A stretch of 64,000 bases of DNA from Hordeum vulgare subsp. vulgare (GCF_904849725.1 NC_058519.1:183323703-183387702); one strand, 5' to 3'. Positions 11,544-22,936 are shown, counted from the first letter of the stretch. Notes: generated by a model from the sequence alone, not told the origin. A program made the numbers and translations.

Positions 11544-12293
11544 ATGGATCCTCATCCACTTGCTAATCTCTTTAAGAGATCCAGTTATGTTGAACCAATT
11601 GCTAGTGAGTTTTGTGCACTAGATTTTCTTTATGAAGTTTTGCTTGAGATGCGTGAATCTGAAAATTATGATGAAAAAATTTATGAAATGATTCACGAGG
11701 GCTCCTTGAATGAAAAGCATGATTTCAATGGTTTCACTATGAATTCTATTAATGGCAATCATGCTAAAACTATGCAAAACCCTAAGCTTGGGGATGCTAG
11801 TTTTGCTATGTCCACTCCTTGTTGCAATGATCGTGATTGGGGTGATAATTTTTCTTATGATCTTGAAAATTTGTTTAAGCCTCATGATGAATATAATATT
11901 TGCACTAATATTGAAAGTGGGTTTGGAGAACTCATGACTTTAGTTGATGATAATCCCACTATTTTTGAAGAGCGTCAACTTTGCATGCATGTGGATCATG
12001 AAAATAATATCCCATGTGATAGCTATATTGTTGAATTTGAATATGATCCCACATGTAATTGTTATGAGAGAGGAAAATATTTTGGTAGAAACTTTCATGT
12101 TACTATTTTACCTCTCGTTATGTTGAGATTGATATTGTCTCTTTCTTCTTCCTTGCATATGGTAGTTATTGCTTGTCTTGATAATTTGTTTTCCTATAAA
12201 ATGCCTATGCATAGGAAGTATGTTAGACTTAGATGTGATTTTCACATGCTTTATGATGCTCTCGTTGTGCTTCAATTCTTGTCTTTTATGTGA
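11544..12293 (+). CDS. E2 ORF of unknown function (249 aa)
   Basis: An uninterrupted frame starting MDPHPLANLF and ending LQFLSFM. I do not recognise it. It is acidic and Asn/His/Cys-rich, with many short acidic patches and no zinc knuckle, protease motif or signal peptide; the C-terminal third is more hydrophobic (VTILPLVMLRLILSLSSSLH). The bases upstream match the E4 leader (the Cys/Phe/Leu-codon pyrimidine-rich stretch ending in CTCTCC), where E4 carries gag-protease, so this ORF stands in the gag position. A 46-nt conserved hairpin element follows 21 bases after the stop. One copy of the PPT-like motif AAGCTTGGGGATGC lies inside the frame at 11784. It could be a remnant of a deleted and re-framed gag, or a different gene; the intact 750 bases in an element with diverged LTRs hint at selection but do not prove it. 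Confidence 0.6.
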   Translation: MDPHPLANLFKRSSYVEPIASEFCALDFLYEVLLEMRESENYDEKIYEMIHEGSLNEKHDFNGFTMNSINGNHAKTMQNPKLGDASFAMSTPCCNDRDWGDNFSYDLENLFKPHDEYNICTNIESGFGELMTLVDDNPTIFEERQLCMHVDHENNIPCDSYIVEFEYDPTCNCYERGKYFGRNFHVTILPLVMLRLILSLSSSLHMVVIACLDNLFSYKMPMHRKYVRLRCDFHMLYDALVVLQFLSFM

Positions 12294-12314
12294 GCATCAT
12301 TGAATTATCAATGC

Positions 12315-12360
12315 CTAGCTAAGGGCGTTAAACAATAGCGCTTGTTGGGAGGCAACCCAA
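12315..12360 (+). promoter_or_regulatory. Conserved 46-nt hairpin element after the E2 ORF
   Basis: Matches 49619-49664 in E4 at 45 of 46 bases, while surrounding DNA is far less conserved. It contains AGCGCT and ends in the stem TTGGG (12345-12349), loop AGGCAA, CCCAA (12356-12360). Position just after the first ORF suggests an RNA signal such as packaging or dimerisation; that is inference. Confidence 0.6.
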
Positions 12361-12956
12361 TGAATAAATTTATTTTTGCTTTTTTCTTTCTGTTTTGTTG
12401 TGTCCACACCATCATAATTCTGTTATGATTGTGTTTTTTATATTTTTTTGTGTTTGTGCCAAGTAGAACCTTTATGATAAGTTTTGGTGATGGTTGTTTG
12501 ATCTTCCTGAAAAAGACAGAAACTTTGTGCTCACGAAATTATTTTTAATTTCTACCCAGAAAGAGCTTTGGAGTTGATTCTTTTTGCTACTGGTTGATAT
12601 GCAAATTTCCCTAATTTTAATAATGTATCAGAATTTTTGGGATACCATAGATATACAAAGTATACATATTGCTCGAGACTGGTCTGTTTTTGACAGATTC
12701 TGTTTTTGTTGTGTTGATTGCTTATTTTGATGAAACTATGGTTTGTATCAGGGGGTACTATCCATGGAAAAGTGAGAATACAGTAATCTAATATCAATAT
12801 AAACAGAAATCAAGTTTACTACAGTACCTAAAGAGTTGGTGGTTTGTTTTCTTATGCTAATGATATCACGAGTTTCTGTTTAAGGTTTGTGTTGTGAAGT
12901 TTTCAAGTTTTGGGTGATGTTCTCATGGACAATGGAATAAAGAGCGGAAAGGGCTT
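12361..12956 (+). other. E2 non-coding tract, no gene seen
   Basis: AT-rich sequence related to E4 49665-50252. I see no frame or clear motif in it. Confidence 0.6.
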
Positions 12957-13042
12957 AAGCTTGGAGATGCCCATGTCATCCCAAGACAAATTCAAGGATA
13001 CCAAAAAGCCTAAGCTTGGGGATGCCCCGGGAAGGCATCCCC
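12957..13042 (+). repeat. E2 PPT-like motif pair with perfect hairpin
   Basis: AAGCTTGGAGATGC at 12957 and AAGCTTGGGGATGC at 13012. The second opens a perfect 9-bp hairpin: GGGGATGCC (13018-13026), loop CCGGGAA, GGCATCCCC (13034-13042). The same hairpin occurs in E4 at 50313-50337, base for base. Confidence 0.75.
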
Positions 13043-13230
13043 TCTTTCCTCTTCAATCCTTTGGTAACGTTACTCGGAGCTATATTTTTATTCACCACAT
13101 GATATGTGTTTTTCTTGGAGCGTCGTGTATTATAGGATTCTTTGCTTTTTGTTTTGTCACAATCATCCTTGCTGCACACCTTTTTGAGAGGGACATGCAC
13201 ACATCATGAATTTTCTAGAATACTCATTGA

Positions 13231-13400
13231 GCTTCACTTATATCTTTTGAGTTAGGCAATTTAGCTCGCATGTGCTTCACTTATATCTTTTGAGATAGAT
13301 AACTTTGCTCTAGTGCTTCACTTAAATCTTTGTAGAGCACGACAATGTCATATTTTGAAGAAATAAAAACTCTCGATCTTCACTTATATATTTTTGAGAG
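13231..13400 (+). repeat. E2 degenerate tandem repeat, about 40 bp period
   Basis: Units beginning GCTTCACTTATATCTTTTGAG start at 13231, 13274 and 13314, with a weaker fourth near 13378. E4 has the same array at about 50514-50615. Confidence 0.7.
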
Positions 13401-15068
13401 TGCTCTCTCTAAGTAACTTGGTAATTGGCGTGTGCTATGAAATTAGTCCTAAATATGATAGGCATCCAAAGAGGATATAATAAAAACTTCCATATTCTTG
13501 TGCATTGATTAGTAAGAGAAGTTTGATTCCTCACAATTAGTTTTGAGATTTGGATATGGTAACATTAGAGTTATGTTAGTAGGGTGTTGTGAATCTAGAA
13601 ATACTTGTGTTGAAGTTAGTGATTCTCGTAGCATGTACGTATGGTGAACCGCTATGTTAGGAAGTCGGAGCATAATTAATTTATTGATTGTCATCCTTTG
13701 TGTGGCGGTCGAGATCGTGTGATGGTTAACACCTACCAACCCTTCGCCTAGGAGTATGCGTTTAGCACTTTGTTTCGATTACTAATAAAACTTTCGCAAT
13801 AAGTATATGAGTTCTTCATGACTAATGTGAGTCCATGGTATAGATGTACTTTCACCTTCCACCATTGCTAGCCTATCTAGTGCCGCACAACTTTCACCGG
13901 TGCACAAACCCACCATATACCTTCCTCAAAACAGCCACCATACCTACCTACTATGGCCTTTTCATAGCCATTCCGAGATATATTTCCATGCAACTTCCGT
14001 CGTTCTGTCTCATGACATGTGCCATCACTTTCATATTGCCATTCCATGATCATAAGATAGCTAGGGAGATGTTTCAACGTCATACGCTAAGCTAGATCGT
14101 TGCACATCCCGGTACACTTCCGGCGGCATTTCCTATAGAGTCATCATTGTTCTAAGTATTGAGTTGTAAGTAAATAAAAGTGTGGTGATCATCATTATTA
14201 GAGCATTGTCCCATGTGAGGAAATAAAAAAAGAGGCCAAAGATGCCCACCAGAAAAAAATAGGCCAAAGAGCCCAAACAAAAAAATGATGAAAGAAAAAG
14301 AGAGAAGGGACAATGCTACTATCTTTTTCCACACTTGTGCTTCAAAATAGCACCATGTTCTTCATGATAGAGAGTCTCTTGTTTTTTCACTTCTTATACT
14401 AGTGGTAATTTTAATTATATAACTTGGCTTGTATATTCCAATGATGGGCTTCCTCAAAATTTCCCTAGGTCTTCGTGAGCAAGCAAGTTGGGTGCACACC
14501 CACTAGTTTTCTTTTTGAGCTTTCACACACTTATAGCTCTAGTGCATCCCTTGCATGGCAATCCCTACTCATTCACATTGATATCTATTGATGGGCATCT
14601 CCATAGCACTTTGATACGGCGAGTCGATGTGACCATCTCCTCCTTTCTGCCTCACAACCTCCACCACACTTCGTTCCACCTATAATGCTATATCCATGGC
14701 TCACGCTCATGTATTGCGTGAGAGTTGAAAAAGTTTGAGGAAGTAAGAGTGCGAAAACAATCACTTGGCCAATACCGGGGTTGTGCATGATTTAAATTCG
14801 TTGTGTGGGGATGATGGAGCATAGCCAGACTATATGATTTTGTAGGGATAACTTTCTTTGGCCTTGTTATTTCAAAATTTCATGATTACTTTGCTAGTAT
14901 GATTGAAGTATTATTGTTTTCATGTCAATAGTAAACTATTGTTTTGAATCTTACGGATCTCAGCATTCATGCCACAAGAAAGAAGTTCAAAGGACAAATA
15001 TGTTTGGTAGAATTCCACATCAAAAATTCATTCTTTATCACTTCCCTACTCAAGGACGAGAAAGAGTT
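13401..15068 (+). other. E2 3' non-coding region, no gene seen
   Basis: Long tract without a supported frame, co-linear with E4 50616-52252. Both copies hold purine-rich stretches such as AAAAAGAGGCCAAAGA near 14228. I see no tRNA-like or protein signal. Confidence 0.6.
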
Positions 15069-15083
15069 AAGCTTCGGGATGCT
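15069..15083 (+). other. E2 polypurine tract
   Basis: AAGCTTCGGGATGCT immediately precedes the 3' LTR. It is one of four copies of the AAGCTTGGGGATGC motif in this element. Confidence 0.7.
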
Positions 15084-16606
15084 TGATATGTCTCCAACGT
15101 ATCTATAATTTTTATGGTTCCATGCTATTATCTTGTCAACTTTGGCTGTTTTGTATGCATGAATATGCTATTTTATATCTTTTTTGGGACTAACCTATTA
15201 ACTCAGTGCCAAGTGCTAGTTTCTGGTTTTTCCGTGTTTTTGACCTTTTCGAGAGAAGAATATTAAATGGAGTCCAAACGGAATAAAACCTGCGGGATGA
15301 TTTTTACCATAACAGAAGATACGTAGGGGACTTGAGAACCAAAGCAGGAGACCTCGGGGGAGATCACAAGACCCATAGCCGCACCCTTGGAGGGGGGCCG
15401 TGCCTGGCAGGCTTTATGGGCCCCACGTGGCTCCTTTTCCCTAACTCTTTCGCCTATAAATTCTCTAAAATCCCGAAACCAAAGATGAGAGCCACGAAAA
15501 TACTTTTCTGCCGCCGCAAGTTTCTGTCTCCGCAAGATCCCATCTGAGGACCGTTCTGGTGCCCTGCCGGAGGGGGATTTGGACACGGAGGGCTTCTTCA
15601 TCAACACCATTGCCTCTCCGATGATGCGTGAGTAGTTCACCACAGACCTTCAGGTCCATAGCTAGTAGCTAGATGGCTTCTTCTCTCTCTTGGATCTTTA
15701 ATACAAAGTTCTCCATGATCTTCATGGAGATCTATCCGATGTAACTTTCTTTTGCGGTGTGTTTGTCGAGATTACATGAATTGTGGATTGATGATCAGAT
15801 TATCTATGATTATTATTTGATTCTCCTCTGATCTCTTATATGCATGATTTCGTATCCTTGTAATTCTCTTCGAGTTATGGGTTTCATTTCGCCAACTTGA
15901 TCTATAATTCTTGCAATGGGAGAAGTGCTTGGTTTTGGGTTCATACCGTGCGGTGTCCTCACCTAGTGACAGAAGGGGTAGCGAGGCACGCATCGTGTTG
16001 TTGCCATCAAGGGTAAAAAGATGGGGTTTATATCGTATTGCATGAATCTATCCCTCTACATCATGTCATCTTGCTTAAGGCGTTACTCTGTTTGTTATGA
16101 ACTTAGTACACTAGATGCATGCTGGATAGCGGTCGATGTGTGCAGTAATAGTAGTAGATGCAGAAAGTATCGGTCTACTTGTCTCGAACGTGATGCCTAT
16201 ATGTATGATCATTGCCTTAGATATCATCATGACTTTGCGCGATTCTATCAATTGCTCGACAGTAATTCGTTCACCCACCGTAATACTTGCTATCATGACA
16301 GAAGCCTCTAGTGATCACTATGGCCCCCGGTCTACTTCACATCATATTTTCAGATCTACACAATTATTTTGTTGCACTTTTCACCTTCAGATCTCACCTT
16401 GCAAATAATCGTGAAGGGATTGACAACCCCTTTATAGCGTTGGGTGCAAGTTTGTTTGTTTTTGCGCAGGTACATTGGTGCCTCATCTTCATACTCCTAC
16501 TGGATTGATACCTTGGTTCTCAAACTGAGGGAAATACTTATCACTACTGTGCTGCATCACCCTTTCCTGTTCAAGGGAAAAACCAACGCAAGCTCGAGAA
16601 GTAGCA
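15084..16606 (+). repeat. E2 3' LTR
   Basis: 1523 bp, TGATATGTCTCC to GAAGTAGCA, followed by the duplication gatgt (16607-16611). Confidence 0.92.
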
Positions 16607-16611
16607 GATGT

Positions 16612-17253
16612 CGAACACCTCTTAATTGGTTAGAAACTGGAAAGAGGCAACCCTTTGGTCTGGATATGATCCAGGAAGCAGAAGAGCAAGTTCGCATTGT
16701 TCGTGAAAATTTGAAAACAGGCCAGTCTCGTCAAAAGAGCCAACATGATCGTCATCATAAGGCTATGACCTTTGAAGTTCATGAGAAGGCTTACCTTCGG
16801 GTTACACCTTTGAAGGGTACCCATCGCTTCGGTATCAAAGGCAAATTCACACCTCGTTACATTGGTCCTTTTCGCATTCTTGCCAAACGAGGAGAAGTTG
16901 CCTACCAATTGGAACTTCCTCCGCATCTTTCCAAGGTTCATGATGTTTTCCACGTGTCGCAACTCAGGCGTTGCTTCTCGGATCCTATCCGTGAAGTGGA
17001 CCACAAAATGCTTGATCTCCAAGATAACATTTCATACCGAGAATACCCTGTTCGTATTCTTGTTCAAGCTGAGTATACCACTCGACGTCGAAACCTCAAG
17101 TTTCTTAAAGTTCAATGTTCGAATCATTCTGAAAAAGAGGCAACATGGGAAAGAGAGGACCGTCTCCGACTTGAGTATCCCGCGCTATTCCCGACAACTT
17201 CCAAATCTCGGGAGGAAATTCTTTTGAGTGGGGGTGAGTTGTCACATCTATAG
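16612..17253 (+). pseudogene. G1 integrase C-terminus with chromodomain-like tail
   Basis: Continuation of G1 pol after E2, starting at the CRTPLNW region and ending in SGGELSHL. GPFRILAKRGEVAYQLELPP and VHDVFHVSQLRR are the usual C-terminal integrase blocks of gypsy elements. The tail YPVRILVQAEYTTRRR, then FLKVQCSNHSEKEATWERE and YPALFP, is the chromodomain-like module of the Tekay/Del lineage; one core aromatic is replaced by Cys. The segment itself is uninterrupted. It would target integration through chromatin contact. The stop (17251-17253) lies 14 bases inside the 3' LTR, so the last residues are LTR-encoded. An open frame also extends upstream into E2, which is chance. Confidence 0.88.
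17226..17239 (+). other. G1 polypurine tract
   Basis: GAGTGGGGGTGAGT directly before the 3' LTR start at 17240. It lies inside the pol frame. Confidence 0.8.
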
Positions 17254-18338
17254 CTACACTTTGATGATTAGCAAGATTGTGCTCATGTTTAATATTGCAT
17301 TTAAAAGTGAAAATAAAAATCAAAGAGAAAAACCCTAGCAATTCCATATTCAGCCCAAATCAAAAGTGTGATAAATCAATGAACTCAAAATGGCCTTCAT
17401 AAAAGTCCATCATTTTTTATAAATATTGGAAACAACAATTCAGGGGTGGATTTCTTTTTTAAAATACGTTTGGATTTTATTTAAACCACAAAAGCCACTG
17501 ATAATATTCAATTAAGTGGTTTTAAATATTTCTGGTTATCATAAAATGTTGAATCTTTTATGTGGGTTTGGAAATATTCGAAATAACACCCCAACATTAT
17601 TTTCACTATTTTAGAAATAGTTTGGAGCCAACAATAAAATCAAATAAGTGTCAGATATGAATTAACACAAACAGAAAAGAAAGAAATGGGAAAAGTCTAT
17701 CTAGCGCTTACCTTGGCCGAGCCCATCTCCCTTGATGTCGTCTTCCTCTTGCCAGCGAGCAGCAGGAGGTGGCCGCCGCTCTCTCCGGCGCGGCCACGCA
17801 CCTGAGTGCCTACCTGACCTCCCCGTCGTGCTGACCGCGAAGGGATAACCTCCTACGACCCATTCCAGCTCGCTCCCTCTCCTCATTCTCTCCCCTGTGC
17901 CCCTCTCTCTCCGCCGCCATTAGAGGCGAACTTGAGCTCGAGCTCGCCGTCGTCTCTGGCCACCTCAAGCCTCCCCGAGCATGCCGTTCGCTCTGCCTCG
18001 TGGAGCACGTCGTCCCCGCCAAAGGAAGCAAGCTCTCGAGCCCTGCATTGCCCCGAAATCGTCGTCTTCCTCCTCGGATCACCGAAGCTTGCCGCCGTCG
18101 TTCTCCCCCTCCATGCCATCCACGAGCCCGCTCTCGACGTCTCTGCAACCTCTGTGAGCTCAGGATTGTTTCCCCCCTCTTTTCCCCATCGATCCCGTGC
18201 CCTAGCGCCCGATTCCACCAAAGCCCGATGAGATCCGCCGCGGGATCTCGTCGTCGGTGATGTTCCGGTGATGGGTTGGTCCATCTGAGACCCCATCAGC
18301 TTCAGTGCATCGTGTAGATGTTGTAGGAGCCAAACCCC
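17240..18338 (+). repeat. G1 3' LTR, piece 1
   Basis: Co-linear with 447-1546, starting TGTCACATC and ending at AAACCCC. It includes the second copy of the GC-rich antisense frame and its splice donor (17712/17711). Beyond 18338 the match to the 5' LTR stops abruptly. Confidence 0.9.
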
Positions 18339-18385
18339 GGCCCTTTTGCCCTCTGTTTCGTTGATCAGCTTCAGTGCGTTGTGTA
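18339..18385. other. Filler DNA at the G1/S junction
   Basis: 47 bases found in neither element's expected sequence. About half of it (18363-18385) repeats, with few changes, the nearby G1 LTR stretch ATCAGCTTCAGTGC...GTGTAG. This looks like template-switch filler made when a deletion was repaired. Confidence 0.6.
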
Positions 18386-18958
18386 GCTCCCAAGAATCCT
18401 CACGCGTCTTCCTCAACTGCCAAGAAGTGAAAGTCTTCACGGACGTTAGTCCTCAGTTTGTCCCTTTTTGTCACTTGATGACAAAGGGGGAGAAATCTGA
18501 GAGTTAGTCTTCACGCGGGATATATTTTGGGGGCTTATAAACTTTATTTAAGTTACAAACTCTTGGCTCTTCTGAAGTGTTTTATGTAATGAGTTGTAAC
18601 TTAAGCCCGATGGCACTCTCACACTTTTGAACGTTTTTCTTCGCATGCTTATTCCTCAAAATTTTAATGCATGCATGCTGGAATTCGTCAGATAGCATTT
18701 CTCATCATGCATCCTCAATTTCTTCATACTATATGTCGTATGTATGCATGATTTAAAAGACTCAGGGGGAGATCTCCATGATATAAATCATCAATGTCCA
18801 TTTTCTATGAAAAGAAAAATCCTCAAGATATGCACATCTTCAGGGGGAGTCTCTCTGAATCTTGATTTCAAATTCCTCAAATGAGTATTTACACTTTATA
18901 TTTTTATCCCCGTTGAAGACTTAACCTAATTGTCATCAACCACCAAAAAGGGAGAGAT
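18386..18958 (+). repeat. S internal 3' end, first copy (multi-PPT region)
   Basis: 573 bases aligned end to end with 40229-40801, with scattered substitutions. Holds purine runs AAAGGGGGAGAAAT (about 18483), AGGGGGAGATCT (about 18769), AGGGGGAGTCTC (about 18842) and AAAAAGGGAGAGATTG at the LTR edge. These repeated PPT-like runs before an LTR are typical of Sireviruses. Confidence 0.85.
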
Positions 18959-20353
18959 TGTAAGTGCATCTAGTGCCCCTTAGTGATTTTGGTGGTTTGA
19001 AGACTTATAGGTTAAGTATCTAATGTGTTCATGAGTGTACACATGAAATATTCGATGAATATCGACCCCTAAAACTGTATATCTTTGGCTGAAGAAATTG
19101 GTCTGAAGCTGAAGAGTTGAATCGCGAAGAAATTGCGATGAAATTGATATTCCACATGAAGAAATTTAAGATGAAGAATTCGGTGTGTCCTGAAGAAAAG
19201 CAAGCTGAAGATTATGAAGCATGAAGATTTATTATGTCTCTTTTATTTTCTTCACTTTTGAGTCATAGGAACAACGTACTGTTAAAGGGGGTCAAAGTAA
19301 AACGTCGGAATGAATTTCCTCATGATGATCAACCCAAGCATAATCCTACGAAAAAGCCTCAAGTGAGGAATATGAGAGACATGAGGACTCTCACAGTTGA
19401 CCGTCCCGACCGTTACCGCAAGTCGCGCCACATCATTGGTCTTATCCACACCAACGGTCATATTATTTAAGGGCATTAATGTCAAATCATGTCGGGATGC
19501 TCCCAGGCTATAAATAGCCGCCCCCCACAACCATTAGTTGGTTCGCTGCTCCGTTAGCAACTGACACTTGTCATAAGAGCAACCCAAATTCCTCAGAGTC
19601 TTCGAGAGTAATTCATCAGTGAGGAAATACCCCAAACACCAAACCACAAACCGAAAACCTAGTGATTGAGCATCACTGAAGAAGTTGTTACTGTTTGGGA
19701 CTGAAGCATTTTACCTTTGAGGACTGTGCATCCTCGAGACGGTTAGGCGTCATTGTCTAGAGCAATCCAGCAGTCAATTGTGGATCGCCAGGTGACCAAG
19801 TTTGTGAGGGTTTGGAAGTCTGCCCTGAAGACTTACCACGAGTATTGGGCGAGGACTGTGTGTTCTTAGACCAAGGAGAATACGGTAGGGACTGTGTGTC
19901 CCGGGACTGTGTGTCCTTTGGTTTCAATACCAAGCCGCTCCAAACCAGATGTACAACTGTCACAACAGTTGGAAGTGGGTCATCAACCACTGTCTTCACT
20001 GTGAAACGGGTTCTATTTCTTCAACTCTTTACATTCCTCAGATTGTGTGTTGATGATTTTCACTGTCACTGTTTGAAGAATTTGCTGAAGACTTTCTCTG
20101 AAATTCCTCAACCCCAAATTCTTCACGCGAGTTAATCCTCATCTATTTTCTTTGTGCCTGCATACAGTGCAAACTGTTTTTCATATTCTTCACTCTGAAA
20201 AATTGTTGTAGTGATACTTTGCACTCCTGATCCTTGTTGTTTCCGCTGCAAGTTAGTCATCAGTGAGGAATTTCCTCAAAAGGAAATTCCTCATTTATGA
20301 AATTCTAAAAATCTCCTATTCACCCCCCCCTCTAGTCGATATAACGCACTTTA
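18959..20353 (+). repeat. S LTR A
   Basis: 1395 bp, TGTAAGTGCATC to CGCACTTTA. It lacks 25 bases present in LTR B (near 40886) and one base of the terminal TTTCA. TATA box CTATAAATAG at 19508-19517. Confidence 0.9.
19508..19517 (+). promoter_or_regulatory. S LTR A TATA box
   Basis: CTATAAATAG, conserved in LTR B at 41376-41385. Confidence 0.7.
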
Positions 20354-20355
20354 AT

Positions 20356-20367
20356 TGGTATTAGAGC
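20356..20367 (+). other. S primer-binding site (tRNA-Met), copy A
   Basis: TGGTATTAGAGC, one change from TGGTATCAGAGC, which is intact in the second copy. Confidence 0.85.
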
Positions 20368-20420
20368 AAGGTACTCCCTTGTTCTGTGTGATTTTGGTTT
20401 AACCACCTGGAGTTTTAGTT

Positions 20421-22936
20421 ATGTCGACTACAGGCATGACCAAGGTTACTGTAGCATGTCCTACTTTCGAAGGAAAGGACTTTCCCTTCTGGAAGACCAA
20501 GATGCAGATGCATCTACAAGCTATTGACAACGATCTCTGGTATATTGTGGAACATGGCGTCCCTATCGTCACTGCTACTGTCTCTGCCGCTGATGTGAAC
20601 AAATTCAAGCAACTTGATTCTCAAGCAAAGAATATCATCTGTGGCCGTCTGAGCAAGGGCCAGTATGGTAGAGTAAGTGCTTTGGGCTCAGCAAAACTTA
20701 TCTGGGAAAGGCTGTCCAAAGTTAATGAAGGAGTAGCAACCCAGCGTGATTCTCGTGTTGATGTTCTTCGCAATCTCTTCAACCGCTTCAAGAGGCTTGA
20801 CAATGAAAGCTGCCAAGATACCTTTGATCGCCTCACTGACATATCAAATGAACTGCAAGCACTGGGAGCTCGAGACATTACTGATCACGAAGTTGTAAAG
20901 AAACTGCTAAGATCTTTGGATTCTTCATTTGATACATTAGTTCTGATGATTCAAGAAAGACCAGACTACAAGATGCTTCATCCAGCTAATATACTCGAAA
21001 GACTCAATACTCATGAATTCCAACAAGAAGAAAAGAGAGATCTTTATGGACCAAGCTATTCTAGACCACGTGCACTGAAGGCCAAAGCAATTTCCTCATC
21101 TGAAGAAGAAGACTCGGATGGTAGCATTGGTGATCTTGAAGAATTTGGATAGGAGCTTGCAATGCTCGTGAGGAAATTCCAGAGGTTTACACGACGTGGC
21201 TAGTTTGGTAAATCTTCATCTGAGGATTACAAGAAAAGAACCTGTCACAAATGCAAGATATCAGGTCACTACATTGCTGATTGTCCTCGTTGGGGAAAGG
21301 AATCAAAGAAGAAGAAATACAAGGATGAAAGTTCTGAAGACTCGAAGAAAAAGAAGAAATCTTCAAAATCCTCATCTTCAAAGTCCTCATCGCACAAGAA
21401 GACTAGTTTCAGAAAGGCTCGGGCACTTATTGGCAAGGAAAGGGATTCCGAGGCAGAATCCGAGGAATGTGATGAAGAGGAGGGTTCTGATGAAGCCTCA
21501 GAATCTGGACAGGCTATCCTTGCACTTGCAACCACATTTGTCAGCAAGTCAATCTTCAACCTTGAAGAAAATGATAACACCATCCACTCTGATGACTATA
21601 TTGATGAATTCGCTCCAACCTATTGCTTCATGGCAAAAGGTTCAAAGGTACCGAATGATGCTTCCTCCTCTCATTCAAGTGACTGTGAACCTGATGATTA
21701 TAAAAAACCATTTACAATAAACTAGCTATCATTGCCACTAAACAACAAACTGCCCTGGAAAAGCTTCAGAAACTGCTAGATAGAAGTGATGATCTATTGA
21801 ATGATGAAATGAATCTTACCCAAATCCTCACTGAATATATGAAAAGTCTTCAGTCCAGATTTGATAATCTTCAAGATCGTCATGTTACACTCCTCGCTGA
21901 TCATGAGAAATTTTCCTATGAATTTCTTCAAAGGAAGCTTGATCTTGAGAAGCTGAGGATTTCTCATGATGATCTTCGTATGGAAAATGATTCATTACTA
22001 GCTCAATAGATCAGTGTTTCTCAAGCTGAATTCATTCCTCCATGTCTTCAATGCATCGAACGTGAAACTGCTAGTTCTTCACCAGAATCATCAAATGCTT
22101 CTATTGCTACAAATTCTTCAACTACTCCTCTAGTGTCAAATTCCTCACTTGAGGAAACCACAAATGTCACTGATGAAAATGCAGGGCTGAAGGAATTGTA
22201 TGTGACAGGCATATACAAAAGTCTCAAAGGACACCAAACCCTTTGTGATGTGCTCAAAAATAAGATCTTGAACAGGAACCCGAGGAAAGAAGGAATTGCC
22301 TTTCAGAGGAAATTGAATGCTGATGGATCGTGTTGGAAACTTGAGCAGTATCCCGAAACCTCATGGGTTGCTGCTACTAGGCCTCCTTTTGATCCGTCCA
22401 ATCTAACTGGCTTTTCATGTGAATTATCATATTCCTCAGATGAGTCATTTTACTGCAACTTTAAACTGTTCAAAAATCAATCTGGTGAAGTATTTGCTCG
22501 ATATGTTGGAACTAACTGCAGGAATGGGCCTCCCGTGAGGAAAATCTGGGTTCCCAAAAGTTGCCTTGAAAATCTTCAGGTGAATGTCCTCATGACACCA
22601 CCTATGAAGAATTTGAACCCCAGATCAAATTCCTCAGGAGGACCAAAGTCTTCAAGAGGATCAAAATCCTCAACTGGTCAAAACTATGCTCGTACCCGTG
22701 CTAATGTTTCTAACATGCAGGGAAATTACAAGGAATATGAATATGAGTGTTATTCTTCAAATCATTATGTTCATAAATCCTCAAATAAGTTCTCTGCATA
22801 TTCATTTGAGTACTTTAACCCCCCTACTATTAAGAGAAGTGCATTAGCTTCAATGCCCCCTTTCTCATATGGTGCTCGCAGGATGATGAATGCTTTACCA
22901 CCCCTTCATATGTGGGTGGTGAAGAAATTGAACTAA
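20421..22936 (+). pseudogene. S gag and N-terminal pol region (broken)
   Basis: Starts MSTTGMTKVTVACPTFEGKD. The copia gag domain (WKTKMQMHLQAI; KLIWERLSKVNEG) is followed by an acidic Ser-rich linker, a CCHC knuckle (CHKCKISGHYIADC, about 21243), a Lys/Ser-rich run, a long coiled-coil-like part (about 21735-22005), and the Sirevirus-type block GLKELYVTGIYKSLKGHQ (about 22180). Lesions: TAG 21150-21152 (shared with the second copy), a second TAG near 21201, loss of one A near 21705, TAG 22007-22009, and a frame change near 22930. Compared with the second gag copy, it also lacks a short segment after GKSS. The long gag with coiled coil is a known trait of Sirevirus-type elements. Confidence 0.85.

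Larger units (their letters stand above)
9791..16606 (+). mobile_element. E2: non-autonomous Athila-like (Sabrina/WHAM-like) gypsy element
   Basis: 6816 bp flanked by gatgt (9786-9790 and 16607-16611). LTRs are 9791-11306 and 15084-16606, starting TGAT and ending AGCA. The primer-binding site matches tRNA-Asp, as in Athila-lineage elements. The 3.8-kb interior has one ORF (11544-12293) unlike gag, then a long non-coding tract with hairpins and short repeats, then the PPT. There is no protease, RT or integrase, so movement would need proteins from a relative. Leader and downstream tract are clearly related to E4, but the ORF is not. Confidence 0.92.

Noticed and set aside
13231..13400. CRISPR-like spaced repeat
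   Set aside because: Degenerate units, unequal spacing, AT-rich, and in a plant retrotransposon.
16444..16606. Upstream extension of the G1 integrase frame
   Set aside because: These bases belong to the E2 3' LTR; the frame is open there by chance.
21196..21720. 174-codon open frame rich in Arg/Leu/Gln
   Set aside because: A shifted reading of the S gag Lys/Ser-rich part; the zinc knuckle is in the other frame.
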